Shown in pieces: positions 28,305 through 36,761 of a stretch of 64,000 bases of DNA. Source of the DNA: an uncultured Commensalibacter sp. (GTDB lineage Bacteria > Pseudomonadota > Alphaproteobacteria > Acetobacterales > Acetobacteraceae); assembly GCA_945266285.1 (NCBI GenBank), contig CALYOP010000008.1:1-64000 (forward strand), in the 5' to 3' direction. A model generated the notes under the pieces. That model ran no database searches. It saw nothing but the letters and a program-made list of their open reading frames with translations, and had not been told where the DNA came from. The position numbers and the translations under genes were made by a program. Position 1 is the stretch's first letter. Each line of letters starts with the position of its first letter.

Positions 28305-29168
28305 CTACTCAATAACAATTTTAGCTCCTTTTATGCCAGAGCTCAAAAAATTTTCCAAAGCATGATCTGCCTCAGACACCGAATTAAAAGGACCTACACG
28401 AACATGCGTGACAGCGCGACCATTATTTTCAACAACCGAAACCAGACGTCCATTCATTTGTGCGGCTAAGCGATAAGCATAATTTTTAGAGGTAAAAGAT
28501 CCACCATCAATAAAAATCTGCGAAAATCTCGGTGTACCTTGCACATAGGTCGTCGGAAAATCTGTAAGTAATATTGGCTTATTAACACTTTTCAGCGTTG
28601 ATGATCCATCATTACCACCTAATGTCTTTGTCGATGAAGGATTATTTAAATCTTGCTGTTGAACTTCTCCTACCGGTGCTGCTGTAATCGGTAATTGTGG
28701 TCCATTTGGAAGTTGTAACGCAATATTACGACTTTGACTTTCGTCTTCGATAATTTCAACCTTAGCAACACCATTTTTCGATATGCCTAACATTTCTGCT
28801 GCTAAAGGGGTTAATGACAAAATACGGGTAGGCGTCGATGGTTCCCGGTTATTCAGACGAATAACAATTTCTCTTCCATTATCAAGGTTACGCACTTTCA
28901 CAACTGAAGGCAATTGTAAGGTTTGATGCCCTCCAGTCATCGTTCTGGGGTTATATACCTCACCATCTGTTGTAATTGTGCCTTTTTGCGTCGAAGAAAC
29001 CATTGCCAGCCCAGTGGCTTGATAATTAAAATTTTCCTCTGGATACATCCAGGTGGTTCCCACAGAATAGGGATTACCCACAACGTAATGAATTGTGTGC
29101 GGAATCTCAGCTGGCTTGGAACAAGAAGCAATAAGTGCCGTCAGTAAAAATAAACCTGATTTTTTCAC
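28305..29168 (-). CDS. rlpA: RlpA-family septal ring protein with SPOR domain (catalytic Asp replaced)
   Basis: A lipoprotein of 287 residues. The lipobox ends at Cys16 (LIASC), a double-psi beta-barrel domain spans about 50-135, and a SPOR domain spans about 215-287 (FIDGGSFTSK ... VRVGPFNSVSEAD). RlpA proteins cleave denuded glycan strands at the septum, and SPOR directs them there. The family's RINDRGPF segment here reads RLNNREPS (104-111), so the conserved Asp is Asn107 and the following Gly is Glu. E70 in TTDGE and H81 remain. Enzymatic activity is therefore doubtful, while septal binding may persist. It heads the operon into dac and tmk. Confidence 0.85.
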   Translation of the reverse strand: MKKSGLFLLTALIASCSKPAEIPHTIHYVVGNPYSVGTTWMYPEENFNYQATGLAMVSSTQKGTITTDGEVYNPRTMTGGHQTLQLPSVVKVRNLDNGREIVIRLNNREPSTPTRILSLTPLAAEMLGISKNGVAKVEIIEDESQSRNIALQLPNGPQLPITAAPVGEVQQQDLNNPSSTKTLGGNDGSSTLKSVNKPILLTDFPTTYVQGTPRFSQIFIDGGSFTSKNYAYRLAAQMNGRLVSVVENNGRAVTHVRVGPFNSVSEADHALENFLSSGIKGAKIVIE

Positions 29169-29251
29169 GATAAAGAATCACTTCCTGATACACAACCAAC
29201 ATGAACTAATTAGTATTTACTATTGCTTAGCTATAATGACAATGAGGCTTT

Positions 29252-30265
29252 TTATGTAGTGATTTCATTACCCAATAAACCAACCGCTAATGCATAGAAA
29301 TCCGATGGATTATAGCGTCGAATAACATTGAAATTATGATAAATCATAAAGGCATCTCCGCCTTCACCATCGGGTCTGATTACGGCACCACGAATTGTTT
29401 TGTTTGAAAAAGAACGACCATCCTGTCTGCGAACACCCAAACTTTCCCATTCACCCAAAGAACGCAATTGAGTTCGCCAAATTTGATTTTGTGCAATATT
29501 TCCATCAATACGGATCGCTTGTCCCCAAGGTTCATTTGCATGCCATCCGCATTTTGCTAGATAATTTGCAATCGAAGCCAATGTATCGACCTTATCCGTC
29601 CAGATATTCCGTTGACCATCTCCAGAAAAATCTACCGCATAATTTAAATATGCACTGGGCATAAATTGGGGTTGCCCCATTGCCCCGGCATAGCTTCCCA
29701 TCATCCTTTCAGGTTCAACATCGCGATTATTCAATATCTTCAAAGCATTCATTAATTCTGCTTTAAAAAACTTGCTCCGTCTTCCCTCATGCGCCAATGT
29801 TGCTAAAGCATCAATAACATTAAATTTGCCAAGATGCTTACCATAAGCGGATTCAATTCCCCAAATGCCCACAACAATACGAGGATCAACGTGATATTGC
29901 TTCCACAGATCGCTAAGCAAAGTTTTCGAATCTTGATATGCGGAGCGTCCATCTTGTATTTTTGTGTCGGATATTACCTTTTCACGGTATTGACTCCAAG
30001 TCATGGTGAATTCAGGTTGTTTGCGATCAAGCTGAATAACTTTTGCATTGGGTTGAGAAAAATTCAAAGCCCGACGCATTATGGATGGATCATACCCTTG
30101 ATTAACAGCCGATTGGTAAATTTGTCTTAAAAATCCGGAATAACCAGTATTATTATTTGTAGCCAGAATCGCTTTATCATGCACTTTTGCAAATGAAGAA
30201 CGTCCAATACCTGTGACTATACCTGCCATTCCCATAATTGCCAGAGCTTTTCGACGTCCAAACAT
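29252..30265 (-). CDS. Lytic murein transglycosylase (MltB family)
   Basis: A 337-residue muramidase-like enzyme. The catalytic glutamate is in VVGIWGIESAYG, followed by SYAGAMGQPQFMPSAYLNYAVD and CGWHANEPWG, and the C-terminal YNPSDFYALAVGLLG, all typical of MltB/SltB. The N-terminus FGRRKALAIMG has a twin-arginine pair and a hydrophobic stretch, so it is exported rather than lipidated. I start at 30265 because AAGGA lies seven bases upstream; an earlier in-frame ATG lacks such a site. It precedes rlpA by about 80 bases. Confidence 0.92.
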   Translation of the reverse strand: MFGRRKALAIMGMAGIVTGIGRSSFAKVHDKAILATNNNTGYSGFLRQIYQSAVNQGYDPSIMRRALNFSQPNAKVIQLDRKQPEFTMTWSQYREKVISDTKIQDGRSAYQDSKTLLSDLWKQYHVDPRIVVGIWGIESAYGKHLGKFNVIDALATLAHEGRRSKFFKAELMNALKILNNRDVEPERMMGSYAGAMGQPQFMPSAYLNYAVDFSGDGQRNIWTDKVDTLASIANYLAKCGWHANEPWGQAIRIDGNIAQNQIWRTQLRSLGEWESLGVRRQDGRSFSNKTIRGAVIRPDGEGGDAFMIYHNFNVIRRYNPSDFYALAVGLLGNEITT

Positions 30266-30433
30266 TGCTTTATCCTTAATGAACAAGATTTTTAATTTTA
30301 TACCAAATAATCGTATCCTTAAACTTGAATAGCATAATACAAAGCTTATAAAAGAACTGATTTATTAATTTTTTTTAAACATTGATAAATTAGGTTTTAA
30401 AAACCGGTTTTTACAATTTTATCGTAATTAAAA

Positions 30434-30460
30434 GAAAAGACGTTTGGTGTATGTCTTTTC
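30434..30460 (-). terminator. Terminator after metC
   Basis: On the minus strand GAAAAGAC and GTCTTTTC form an 8-bp stem, followed by a T-rich run (TTTTAATT), beginning six bases after the metC stop. A second perfect palindrome lies just beyond at 30399-30412. Confidence 0.65.
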
Positions 30461-30466
30461 ATCAAT

Positions 30467-31696
30467 TTACAAAGAATTTCTTAAAATTCCAAACCCCTGT
30501 TCCAAATCCTTAATTAAATCCTCTGGATCTTCGAGACCGATTTGAAAACGACATGCAGCTCCTGTTAAAACATGGCTTTTATAAGTGCGGTTAATTTCAC
30601 CATCTGTAGGCATGACCAAACTTTCATAACCACCCCATGACGCACCAATTCCAAAATTGCTTAAACTATCTATGAATGTAATAACATGTTCGGGTGTAAC
30701 CGGTTTTTTAAAAACTACACCAAAAAGACTACTTGCACCCGTGAAATCACGTTTCCAGAATTCATGACCGTAACAACTAGGAAGTGCAGGATGCAAAACA
30801 CGTTCAACTTCGGGTTGATTGGCAATCCATTTTGCAATTTTTAAAGCTGAAACAGATTGTTTTTCTAAACGTGCACCCAAGGTTCTTAAACCTCTAAGCG
30901 TAAGCCATGCTTCTTCTGGGCCTCCAACCTCGCCCAGCATAACGGTTGTTTCTCTTAATAATTGCCAATCTTTATCATTATTTACTGTAATTGCACCCAG
31001 TACCAAATCCGAGTGACCATTTGCGTATTTCGTTAATGCTTGAACGGAGATATCAACGCCGTGTTGAAAAGGCTGAAATATGCCAATTCCCCATGTATTA
31101 TCTATAATCATACGGGATTGATGACGGTGCGCAATTGATGACAAAGCTTTTATATCTTGGAGCTCAAAAGTATGACTACCTGGACTTTCTACAAATAAAA
31201 CGCGCGTATTCGGCTGAAATAGTTTTTCTACTTCTTGGGGTGAAAGTTCAGGAGCATAATAACTAACCTCCACACCAAAACGACGCAGAACACGATCTGC
31301 AAATCGTCGTGTCGGTCCATAAACACTATCCATTAATAAACAATGGTCACCTGCAGAAAGGTAAGTCAATAATGGAACCGTACAAGCTGCCAAACCCGAA
31401 GAAACGACTTGTGTATGCGTACCCCCTTCTATGCTCGCCATCACTTGTTCTAACAAATGTTGATTCGGAGAACCCATTGCTCCATAAATGGTTTTATGTG
31501 TGTATAAATTTTCTGCACCACTATTACGCATTGCGGAAACCGAAGGATAAATTACGGTAGAACCCCTACTGATTGGTGCGTTGATAAAACGGCCATTTTT
31601 ATCAATATCCTGATTATTGCCAATACGAACCAGTTTCGTTGCTAGCGCTTTCCATCCATGTGATACCGCATATTCTTCGTAATTTTTTTCTTGCAT
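30467..31696 (-). CDS. metC: Cystathionine beta-lyase (Cys/Met-metabolism PLP enzyme)
   Basis: A 409-residue PLP enzyme that should cleave cystathionine to homocysteine, pyruvate and ammonia. The PLP lysine is in VQALTKYANGHSDLVLGAI. SGLAACTVPLLTYL and YGPTRRFADRVLRRFGVEV are typical of the alphaproteobacterial MetC branch, as is the C-terminal SWGGYESLVMPT. Other gamma-family members (gamma-synthase or gamma-lyase) share the fold, but the overall pattern favours beta-lyase. It is a single-gene unit with its own terminator. No SAM riboswitch is visible upstream. Confidence 0.9.
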   Translation of the reverse strand: MQEKNYEEYAVSHGWKALATKLVRIGNNQDIDKNGRFINAPISRGSTVIYPSVSAMRNSGAENLYTHKTIYGAMGSPNQHLLEQVMASIEGGTHTQVVSSGLAACTVPLLTYLSAGDHCLLMDSVYGPTRRFADRVLRRFGVEVSYYAPELSPQEVEKLFQPNTRVLFVESPGSHTFELQDIKALSSIAHRHQSRMIIDNTWGIGIFQPFQHGVDISVQALTKYANGHSDLVLGAITVNNDKDWQLLRETTVMLGEVGGPEEAWLTLRGLRTLGARLEKQSVSALKIAKWIANQPEVERVLHPALPSCYGHEFWKRDFTGASSLFGVVFKKPVTPEHVITFIDSLSNFGIGASWGGYESLVMPTDGEINRTYKSHVLTGAACRFQIGLEDPEDLIKDLEQGFGILRNSL

Positions 31697-31863
31697 TAAT
31701 TATTTTTCCCTACGCAACATTCTCTATTTTTATTCATCATAAATTATTTAAATTTTAACAGAGAAAAATTACTTGTATCAAAAGTTTTGTAAATACCACG
31801 CTATTTTATGATAATATCGGATTTTTAAACATATTTGCTAATTTTCAGGAGCCTAAACAAGCT

Positions 31864-32910
31864 ATGCCTGAACGCGTCATTTTATATTTAATGCTAGGTG
31901 GTATCGGTTTTGGCTGCTGGTTAATCTTACAACCTTTGTTTTCTTCTATATTATGGGCTGCAATTATTACTTTTGCCACCTGGCCGATTTATAAATTACT
32001 GAAAAAACGTGTAGGCAAAATCGTTGCCGCATTACTAATGACTTTTTTTTGCGCATTATGTGTGGTTTTACCCATTGCTTTATTAACCTCCGCAATTATC
32101 AATGATGCACCTCGAATTTTAAATGGTTTATCAACAGCATCAACATCATTGGATATTGTTCACACCCCTCTTTGGATAAAAAATATCCCTGTATTTGGTA
32201 AATATCTTAGTAAATCCTGGGAACAAGGTGCTGAGCATTTGGCTACTTTTGGAGATAATATTCGACCATATTTATATTATATAGCCAAAGTATCGCTTTC
32301 GATGTTTCTTCAAACTGTTGGAGGGATTTTACAATTTGTCCTTGCTTTATTTATATCTTTTTTCTTTTGGTTAAGCGGCGAAGGATTAGGAGAAGCATTA
32401 CTTGCCATTATATTCAAAGTTGCAGGACCCTCTTCTCAACGTTTGATATTTATGATCAGTCGTACAATTCTTGGCACAGTTTATGGAATTATCGGTACTG
32501 CAATTCTGCAAGGAATATTAACCGGTTGTGGATTGGCATTATTTGCAATTCCTGAACCCATACTTTTAGGTGGGATTGCTGCTTTTGTTTCGATATTTCC
32601 GGTCGGTGCACCCCTTGTTTGGATTCCTGCCGCAATTTGGTTAGGATTGAATCATCATATTTTACAAGCGATCTTACTTGGTTTATATGGAGTTTTAATT
32701 ATTTCAGGTGTTGAACATATCATTTGCCCCATGTTTGTATCCCGTGGCACAAAACTGCCTTATTTATTAAGTGTTCTTGGAATATTGGGCGGCGTTATTG
32801 CATTTGGCGGATTGGGAATTTTTCTTGGCCCAGTCTTACTCGGAGTGGGCTATAGCTTAACGGTCGAATTTGCTGCGAACTATACCGCGTTATATAAAGG
32901 TGATTGTTAA
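31864..32910 (+). CDS. AI-2E family transporter (PerM-like)
   Basis: An integral membrane protein of 348 residues with seven or eight hydrophobic segments. The C-terminal half has the family signature GILTGCGLALFAIPEP, then FPVGAPLVWIPAAIWL, EHIICPMFVSRGTKLP and GGLGIFLGPVLLGVGY. Named for autoinducer-2 export, but many members are ion or unknown transporters, so the substrate is not assigned. The stop lies four bases before the likely start of the next gene. Confidence 0.88.
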   Translation: MPERVILYLMLGGIGFGCWLILQPLFSSILWAAIITFATWPIYKLLKKRVGKIVAALLMTFFCALCVVLPIALLTSAIINDAPRILNGLSTASTSLDIVHTPLWIKNIPVFGKYLSKSWEQGAEHLATFGDNIRPYLYYIAKVSLSMFLQTVGGILQFVLALFISFFFWLSGEGLGEALLAIIFKVAGPSSQRLIFMISRTILGTVYGIIGTAILQGILTGCGLALFAIPEPILLGGIAAFVSIFPVGAPLVWIPAAIWLGLNHHILQAILLGLYGVLIISGVEHIICPMFVSRGTKLPYLLSVLGILGGVIAFGGLGIFLGPVLLGVGYSLTVEFAANYTALYKGDC

Positions 32911-32914
32911 TCTG

Positions 32915-33553
32915 ATGTCTTCACTTTCTTTTCAGAAAATGTCGTCAAAAAATAGTTTTAAAATTATTAGTTGGAATTTATTACATACGGTCGGTGCAAA
33001 TGCTTATGATGTTGCTTATCTAATCAATACACAAAAACCTGACCTATTATTAATGCAAGAAGTAACAGAAGAAATTAACATTCTTTCTGATCTTGTTGGC
33101 GGATATTATAGCCGTTTTCCTTTACCAGGACGAAAACATGGTGTCGCTTGTTGGAGTCCCTTTCCTTTTCATGCTCCACCATCAACATGCGCCTTACCGC
33201 GTGGTGCTTTAATAAGACGTGTTGCGCAATTAATTGATTGCGGTTCTTTTTGGGTCGCTAATGTGCATTTATCACATGGTCAATTGCTTAATCGTCGTCA
33301 ATTACAGACTATTGCTAAATTTCTACCGGAACATGCTGCGGTTTTAGGCGATTATAACTTAATTGGACCGCTTAATATTGAAGGATTTGAAGATATCGGG
33401 CCACGTACACCAACGCATCGAATGGTCAACCTACTTCCTATACGGCTAGATCGTTGCCTTGCTAGAGGTATGGAATGTATCGATAAAGCTGTTTTATCGT
33501 CCTACCCTTCTGACCATCATCCCATTATGGTTAATCTGCGCCCTATTTTATAA
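32915..33553 (+). CDS. Endonuclease/exonuclease/phosphatase (EEP) family protein
   Basis: A 212-residue member of the DNase I-like EEP superfamily. Metal and catalytic motifs are present in order: SWNLLH, LLMQEV with the Mg-binding Glu, VANVHLSHGQ, LGDYNLIG with the catalytic Asp, and the C-terminal SDHHPIMVNL with the His-Asp pair. The substrate may be a phospholipid headgroup, a nucleic acid or another phosphodiester. It is tightly linked behind the AI-2E gene and tail-to-tail with cls (one-base gap). I use the ATG at 32915; one at 32939 is also possible. Confidence 0.85.
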   Translation: MSSLSFQKMSSKNSFKIISWNLLHTVGANAYDVAYLINTQKPDLLLMQEVTEEINILSDLVGGYYSRFPLPGRKHGVACWSPFPFHAPPSTCALPRGALIRRVAQLIDCGSFWVANVHLSHGQLLNRRQLQTIAKFLPEHAAVLGDYNLIGPLNIEGFEDIGPRTPTHRMVNLLPIRLDRCLARGMECIDKAVLSSYPSDHHPIMVNLRPIL

Positions 33554-33554
33554 A

Positions 33555-34991
33555 TTACAAATAGGGAAGCAATAACCGGATCGTTGAATCCCGCATTTTC
33601 TTTAAAAAATTTCTATTATCCAGCTCTTCCAAACTTAAGGGAATATGACGGTATGAACAAATATAATCATCGAGTTTTTGTGAAAATTCGTCATTATAAA
33701 CTTCCATATTGATTTCAAAATTTAAACGCAAACTGCGCATATCAATATTTGAACTTCCTACAAATGACCATGTACGATCAATAACCATCAATTTGGAATG
33801 GTTAAAAGGAGGATTAGATAACCAGAATTTACATCCTAATTGCATAGGTAGCTGATTATTAATGTTTCTTGCCCAATCGACTAATCGTTGATTACTATGT
33901 TTAGGTATAACAATATCAACTTTTACCCCACGTATGGCAGCAATGGATAAAATGGATAAAAAACGGTCATCAGGCAAAAAATAAGGTGTCATTATCCTAA
34001 CGGATTCTCTTGCCAAACTAAAAGCCTGCATCATCGTATATTTAATTTTTTCCATATCCGTATCGGGTCCAGCTGTCACGATACGACAATTCATATGGCC
34101 ATCGGATTTTGTTTTTGGGAAAAATTTGTCTTTATTAATATCTTCCCCCGTAATGAAAAACCAATCCTGCAAAAAAGCTTCGGTTAATTCATGAACAATA
34201 GAACCCGTTAATTTAAAATGCGTATCTGATACGGGATGTTTTGGTTTTTTCGAAAGCATATTCTCATTTGCGATATTTAACCCGCCTATAAACCCTACCC
34301 TTCCATCGACAACAAGAATTTTTTTATGGGTTCGCAAATTAATAAAAGGCATTCTCCATGGCAAAAATGAATGCATAAAACGATCAGCTTTAATACCATG
34401 CTTTCTAAGTCGTTTGACGATTGGGCAGTAAAAATACCCACTTCCAATACCATCCACCAATACCCGTACAAGCGCACCACGATTATGTGCAGCAATGAGC
34501 GCTTCGGCAAATGCTTTTCCTACATCATCATTACGTAATATATAACTACAAAGGAAAACTGCATTTTTGGCAGAATGAATGGCATTTAACATTATGGGAT
34601 AAGCTTCATCCCCATTATGAAGCATTTTAACATTATTTCCCGTTAACAAAGGTCTATTGGTAAATCCTTGGACGGTTTGGGAAAGTGGGTAAAAGTGACC
34701 TTTAACGGAATATAAATCAAGATTAGGAAGAAACCGTTTCTGCCAAGGACGTTGGTTTACCATTTTTTGTGCGCGTCTAACGACACGATTAATCCCAAAC
34801 ATACAATAAAGAACAAATCCTGTTATTGGCATTAACCAGGTCAATCCAATCCAGCCAATAGCCGCACGCGTATCACGAATATGCATTAAACCATGCATCG
34901 TAACACCAATAACAAGCGCCAGTCTTAATATTGCTAAAAGCCAATTTTGCTGTAAATCATAAAGAAATTGATTCGTATAAAGAAATTGCAT
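33555..34991 (-). CDS. cls: Cardiolipin synthase
   Basis: A membrane phospholipase-D-family enzyme that forms cardiolipin from phosphatidylglycerol. Two N-terminal membrane segments (about 16-64) are followed by two HKD motifs: THKKILVVDGRVGFIGGLN and NHSKLMVIDRTWSFVGSSN. 478 residues is typical of ClsA-type proteins. It is a single gene, divergent from yraN. Confidence 0.95.
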   Translation of the reverse strand: MQFLYTNQFLYDLQQNWLLAILRLALVIGVTMHGLMHIRDTRAAIGWIGLTWLMPITGFVLYCMFGINRVVRRAQKMVNQRPWQKRFLPNLDLYSVKGHFYPLSQTVQGFTNRPLLTGNNVKMLHNGDEAYPIMLNAIHSAKNAVFLCSYILRNDDVGKAFAEALIAAHNRGALVRVLVDGIGSGYFYCPIVKRLRKHGIKADRFMHSFLPWRMPFINLRTHKKILVVDGRVGFIGGLNIANENMLSKKPKHPVSDTHFKLTGSIVHELTEAFLQDWFFITGEDINKDKFFPKTKSDGHMNCRIVTAGPDTDMEKIKYTMMQAFSLARESVRIMTPYFLPDDRFLSILSIAAIRGVKVDIVIPKHSNQRLVDWARNINNQLPMQLGCKFWLSNPPFNHSKLMVIDRTWSFVGSSNIDMRSLRLNFEINMEVYNDEFSQKLDDYICSYRHIPLSLEELDNRNFLKKMRDSTIRLLLPYL

Positions 34992-35163
34992 AAATTTAAG
35001 ACTTCACGCTATTGTTTATCGTTTTTGGTTCTGAAATTAACAATTCATCTAACCCTTAAAATTTATTCACTTCAATAAAAGATATTCAAATTTATTTTGA
35101 ACCGTAATTATAATAATTAATAATAATTCTTTCCTGATTAATCCATTCCTTGTGGCAATTTTC

Positions 35164-35559
35164 ATGATGCATAACACAATGAATATTTATAAACGTAACG
35201 GACGTTTTGCTTTTGATAAAGGTATAAAAGCCGAAATAATAGCGCTTTCTTATTTCTTAAAAGCAGGATGGATTTTATTACAAAAAAGGGCCAGAACCCC
35301 ATTAGGAGAGATTGATCTGATATTGAAAAAAGAAAAATATCTTCTTTTTGTCGAAGTTAAATGCCGCAAAACGTTAATATCAGCCCATTTTGCTTTGAAT
35401 AAAAAACAACAAAAGCGCCTTTTTGACGCCGGCAATTATTGGCTCGCATCAAATATGAATCTACCCTATGAAAATGCAAGATTTGACCTTTTTCTAATCG
35501 ATCAAACAGGGCAACTCCAACACCTAGAAAACATTATTCTAGATGACAATAATTATTAA
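35164..35559 (+). CDS. YraN family protein (UPF0102, Holliday-junction-resolvase-like fold)
   Basis: A small restriction-endonuclease-like protein of about 131 residues. The conserved AEIIALSYFLKAGW and RTPLGEIDLI carry the catalytic-type Asp, LLFVEVKCR carries the E-x-K pair, and ARFDLFLID ends the core. The function of the family is not established, though the fold suggests a nuclease. The start is uncertain: GTG at 35152, ATG at 35164 or ATG at 35179, none with a strong ribosome binding site. Unlike in many bacteria it is not beside rsmI. Confidence 0.85.
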   Translation: MMHNTMNIYKRNGRFAFDKGIKAEIIALSYFLKAGWILLQKRARTPLGEIDLILKKEKYLLFVEVKCRKTLISAHFALNKKQQKRLFDAGNYWLASNMNLPYENARFDLFLIDQTGQLQHLENIILDDNNY

Positions 35560-35583
35560 TTCAAAACGATTACCACAAAAAGA

Positions 35584-35618
35584 AAACCGCAATACAGAAT
35601 AAATAATAATTGCGGTTT
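35584..35618 (-). terminator. Bidirectional terminator between yraN and a small secreted gene
   Basis: AAACCGCAAT and ATTGCGGTTT form a 10-bp stem. On the minus strand the stem is followed by TTCTTTTTG, making it a good terminator for the minus-strand gene; on the plus strand it may also stop yraN transcripts. Confidence 0.7.
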
Positions 35619-35673
35619 CGCTTCTTAGAATCAATTAAAAGGATAATCGGATGATAAATTCATCAACCACAAA

Positions 35674-36033
35674 TTAGCTGTGATGTTTTGATGTCTTTCT
35701 GTGGGTTGAAGTCAATCTATAAACACCACTTCGAACCATTAATTGTGAAGATGGTTTATGTTTATAAGAAACTCTTCTTACAAGCCGGTTTCCTTTAACC
35801 CCAGAACTATGACTGGTCGTATTATAGGCAACCTGTCTATAAAGTGATTTACCACTTTTACTTTTAACCATATGCCGATGATGCACTGGTGGAGGAGAAG
35901 CGGTCAAAGCAGCAAAGGTAAGCTTGCTTGCTTCATAATCCGTAACCACATGTTGAGCATGAGCAGATGGAGAACGGAATAAAAGAACAGCAGCTCCAAT
36001 TCCGAGTAATAATGTAAATCTAGAGTGTTTCAT
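35674..36033 (-). CDS. Small basic secreted protein of unknown function
   Basis: A 119-residue protein with a clear signal peptide (about 1-26, hydrophobic LLLGIGAAVLLF, cleavage near AHA/Q). The mature part is strongly basic, rich in His, Lys, Arg, Ser and Thr, with a HHRHMVKSKSGK stretch and a KTSKHHS tail, and has no cysteines. I do not recognise a domain. It could be an envelope-associated or nucleic-acid-binding small protein. It has its own transcription unit, bounded by hairpins on both sides. Confidence 0.6.
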   Translation of the reverse strand: MKHSRFTLLLGIGAAVLLFRSPSAHAQHVVTDYEASKLTFAALTASPPPVHHRHMVKSKSGKSLYRQVAYNTTSHSSGVKGNRLVRRVSYKHKPSSQLMVRSGVYRLTSTHRKTSKHHS

Positions 36034-36101
36034 GAATTATCCTCAATGATTGCTGCTGCTAAGGTTACCTGTAAAATAATCCTAATGACAAGGGTCAAAA
36101 A

Positions 36102-36141
36102 TAAAAAAACACCCAGTACTATTATTTTTTCTCTGAGTGTT
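36102..36141 (-). terminator. Terminator at the end of the purine-bolA-grxD operon
   Basis: On the minus strand AACACTCAG and CTGGGTGTT pair (one G-T pair), followed by a run of T. It begins 18 bases after the grxD stop. Confidence 0.65.
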
Positions 36142-36158
36142 GCGTAAAGACATCAAGC

Positions 36159-36488
36159 TTATTTGCAGGAAATATTTTTATCTTTAAATAATTGAACAAG
36201 TTCTCCAGAACTATACATTTCACGAACGATATCACATCCGCCAACTAATTCCCCTTTTACATAAAGCTGAGGAAAGGTTGGCCAGTGTGAAAATTCTTTC
36301 AAACCTTGACGCATTTCATCATCTTCAAGAATATTGATATCTTTGAATGATACACCAACATCAGAAAGAATATGAACTACTTTGGCAGAAAAACCGCAAC
36401 TGGGTGCATCAGCAGTACCCTTCATGAAAAGAACGACTGGACTGGATTCAATTTCATGTTTGATGCGTTCAAAAACTGGTTTACTCAT
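36159..36488 (-). CDS. grxD: Monothiol glutaredoxin (Grx4 family)
   Basis: A 109-residue CGFS-type glutaredoxin that binds a [2Fe-2S] cluster with glutathione and partners BolA in iron-sulfur trafficking. The active site is PSCGFSAKVVHIL, preceded by VLFMKGTADAP. WPTFPQLYVKGELVGGCDI contains the cis-Pro and glutathione-binding GG. It lies directly behind bolA in the purine operon, the usual alphaproteobacterial arrangement. Confidence 0.95.
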   Translation of the reverse strand: MSKPVFERIKHEIESSPVVLFMKGTADAPSCGFSAKVVHILSDVGVSFKDINILEDDEMRQGLKEFSHWPTFPQLYVKGELVGGCDIVREMYSSGELVQLFKDKNISCK

Positions 36489-36528
36489 TTACTAATCCCA
36501 TTCTGTAATATTTGGTTATTTTTGTCTT

Positions 36529-36756
36529 TTATGCCAAAACACTTGTTTGTAAAGAAAGCGCATGTAATCCTTGTGCTATGAGCTCATCAAGTGCTTTGTA
36601 TACCATTTGATGTTGTTGAACCTTGCTATGATTGGCAAAAGCTTTGCTAGCAATTCGACAATAAAAGTGACGACCGTCATCTTTTAACGGTCCTACATCC
36701 ATTTGAGCATCTGGAAATGCTTTTTTTAATACAGCTTCAATTTCTGCAACTGTCAT
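36529..36756 (-). CDS. bolA: BolA family protein
   Basis: A 75-residue BolA-fold protein. It carries the conserved FxCRIASKAFANHSKVQQHQMVYKAL-type core (split here: FYCRIASKAF and SKVQQHQMVYKAL), including the histidine used as a cluster ligand with the CGFS glutaredoxin encoded next to it. It lies five bases after purL. It probably acts as a regulatory or assembly partner of GrxD rather than as a stand-alone morphology factor. Confidence 0.93.
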   Translation of the reverse strand: MTVAEIEAVLKKAFPDAQMDVGPLKDDGRHFYCRIASKAFANHSKVQQHQMVYKALDELIAQGLHALSLQTSVLA

Positions 36757-36761
36757 TTATG

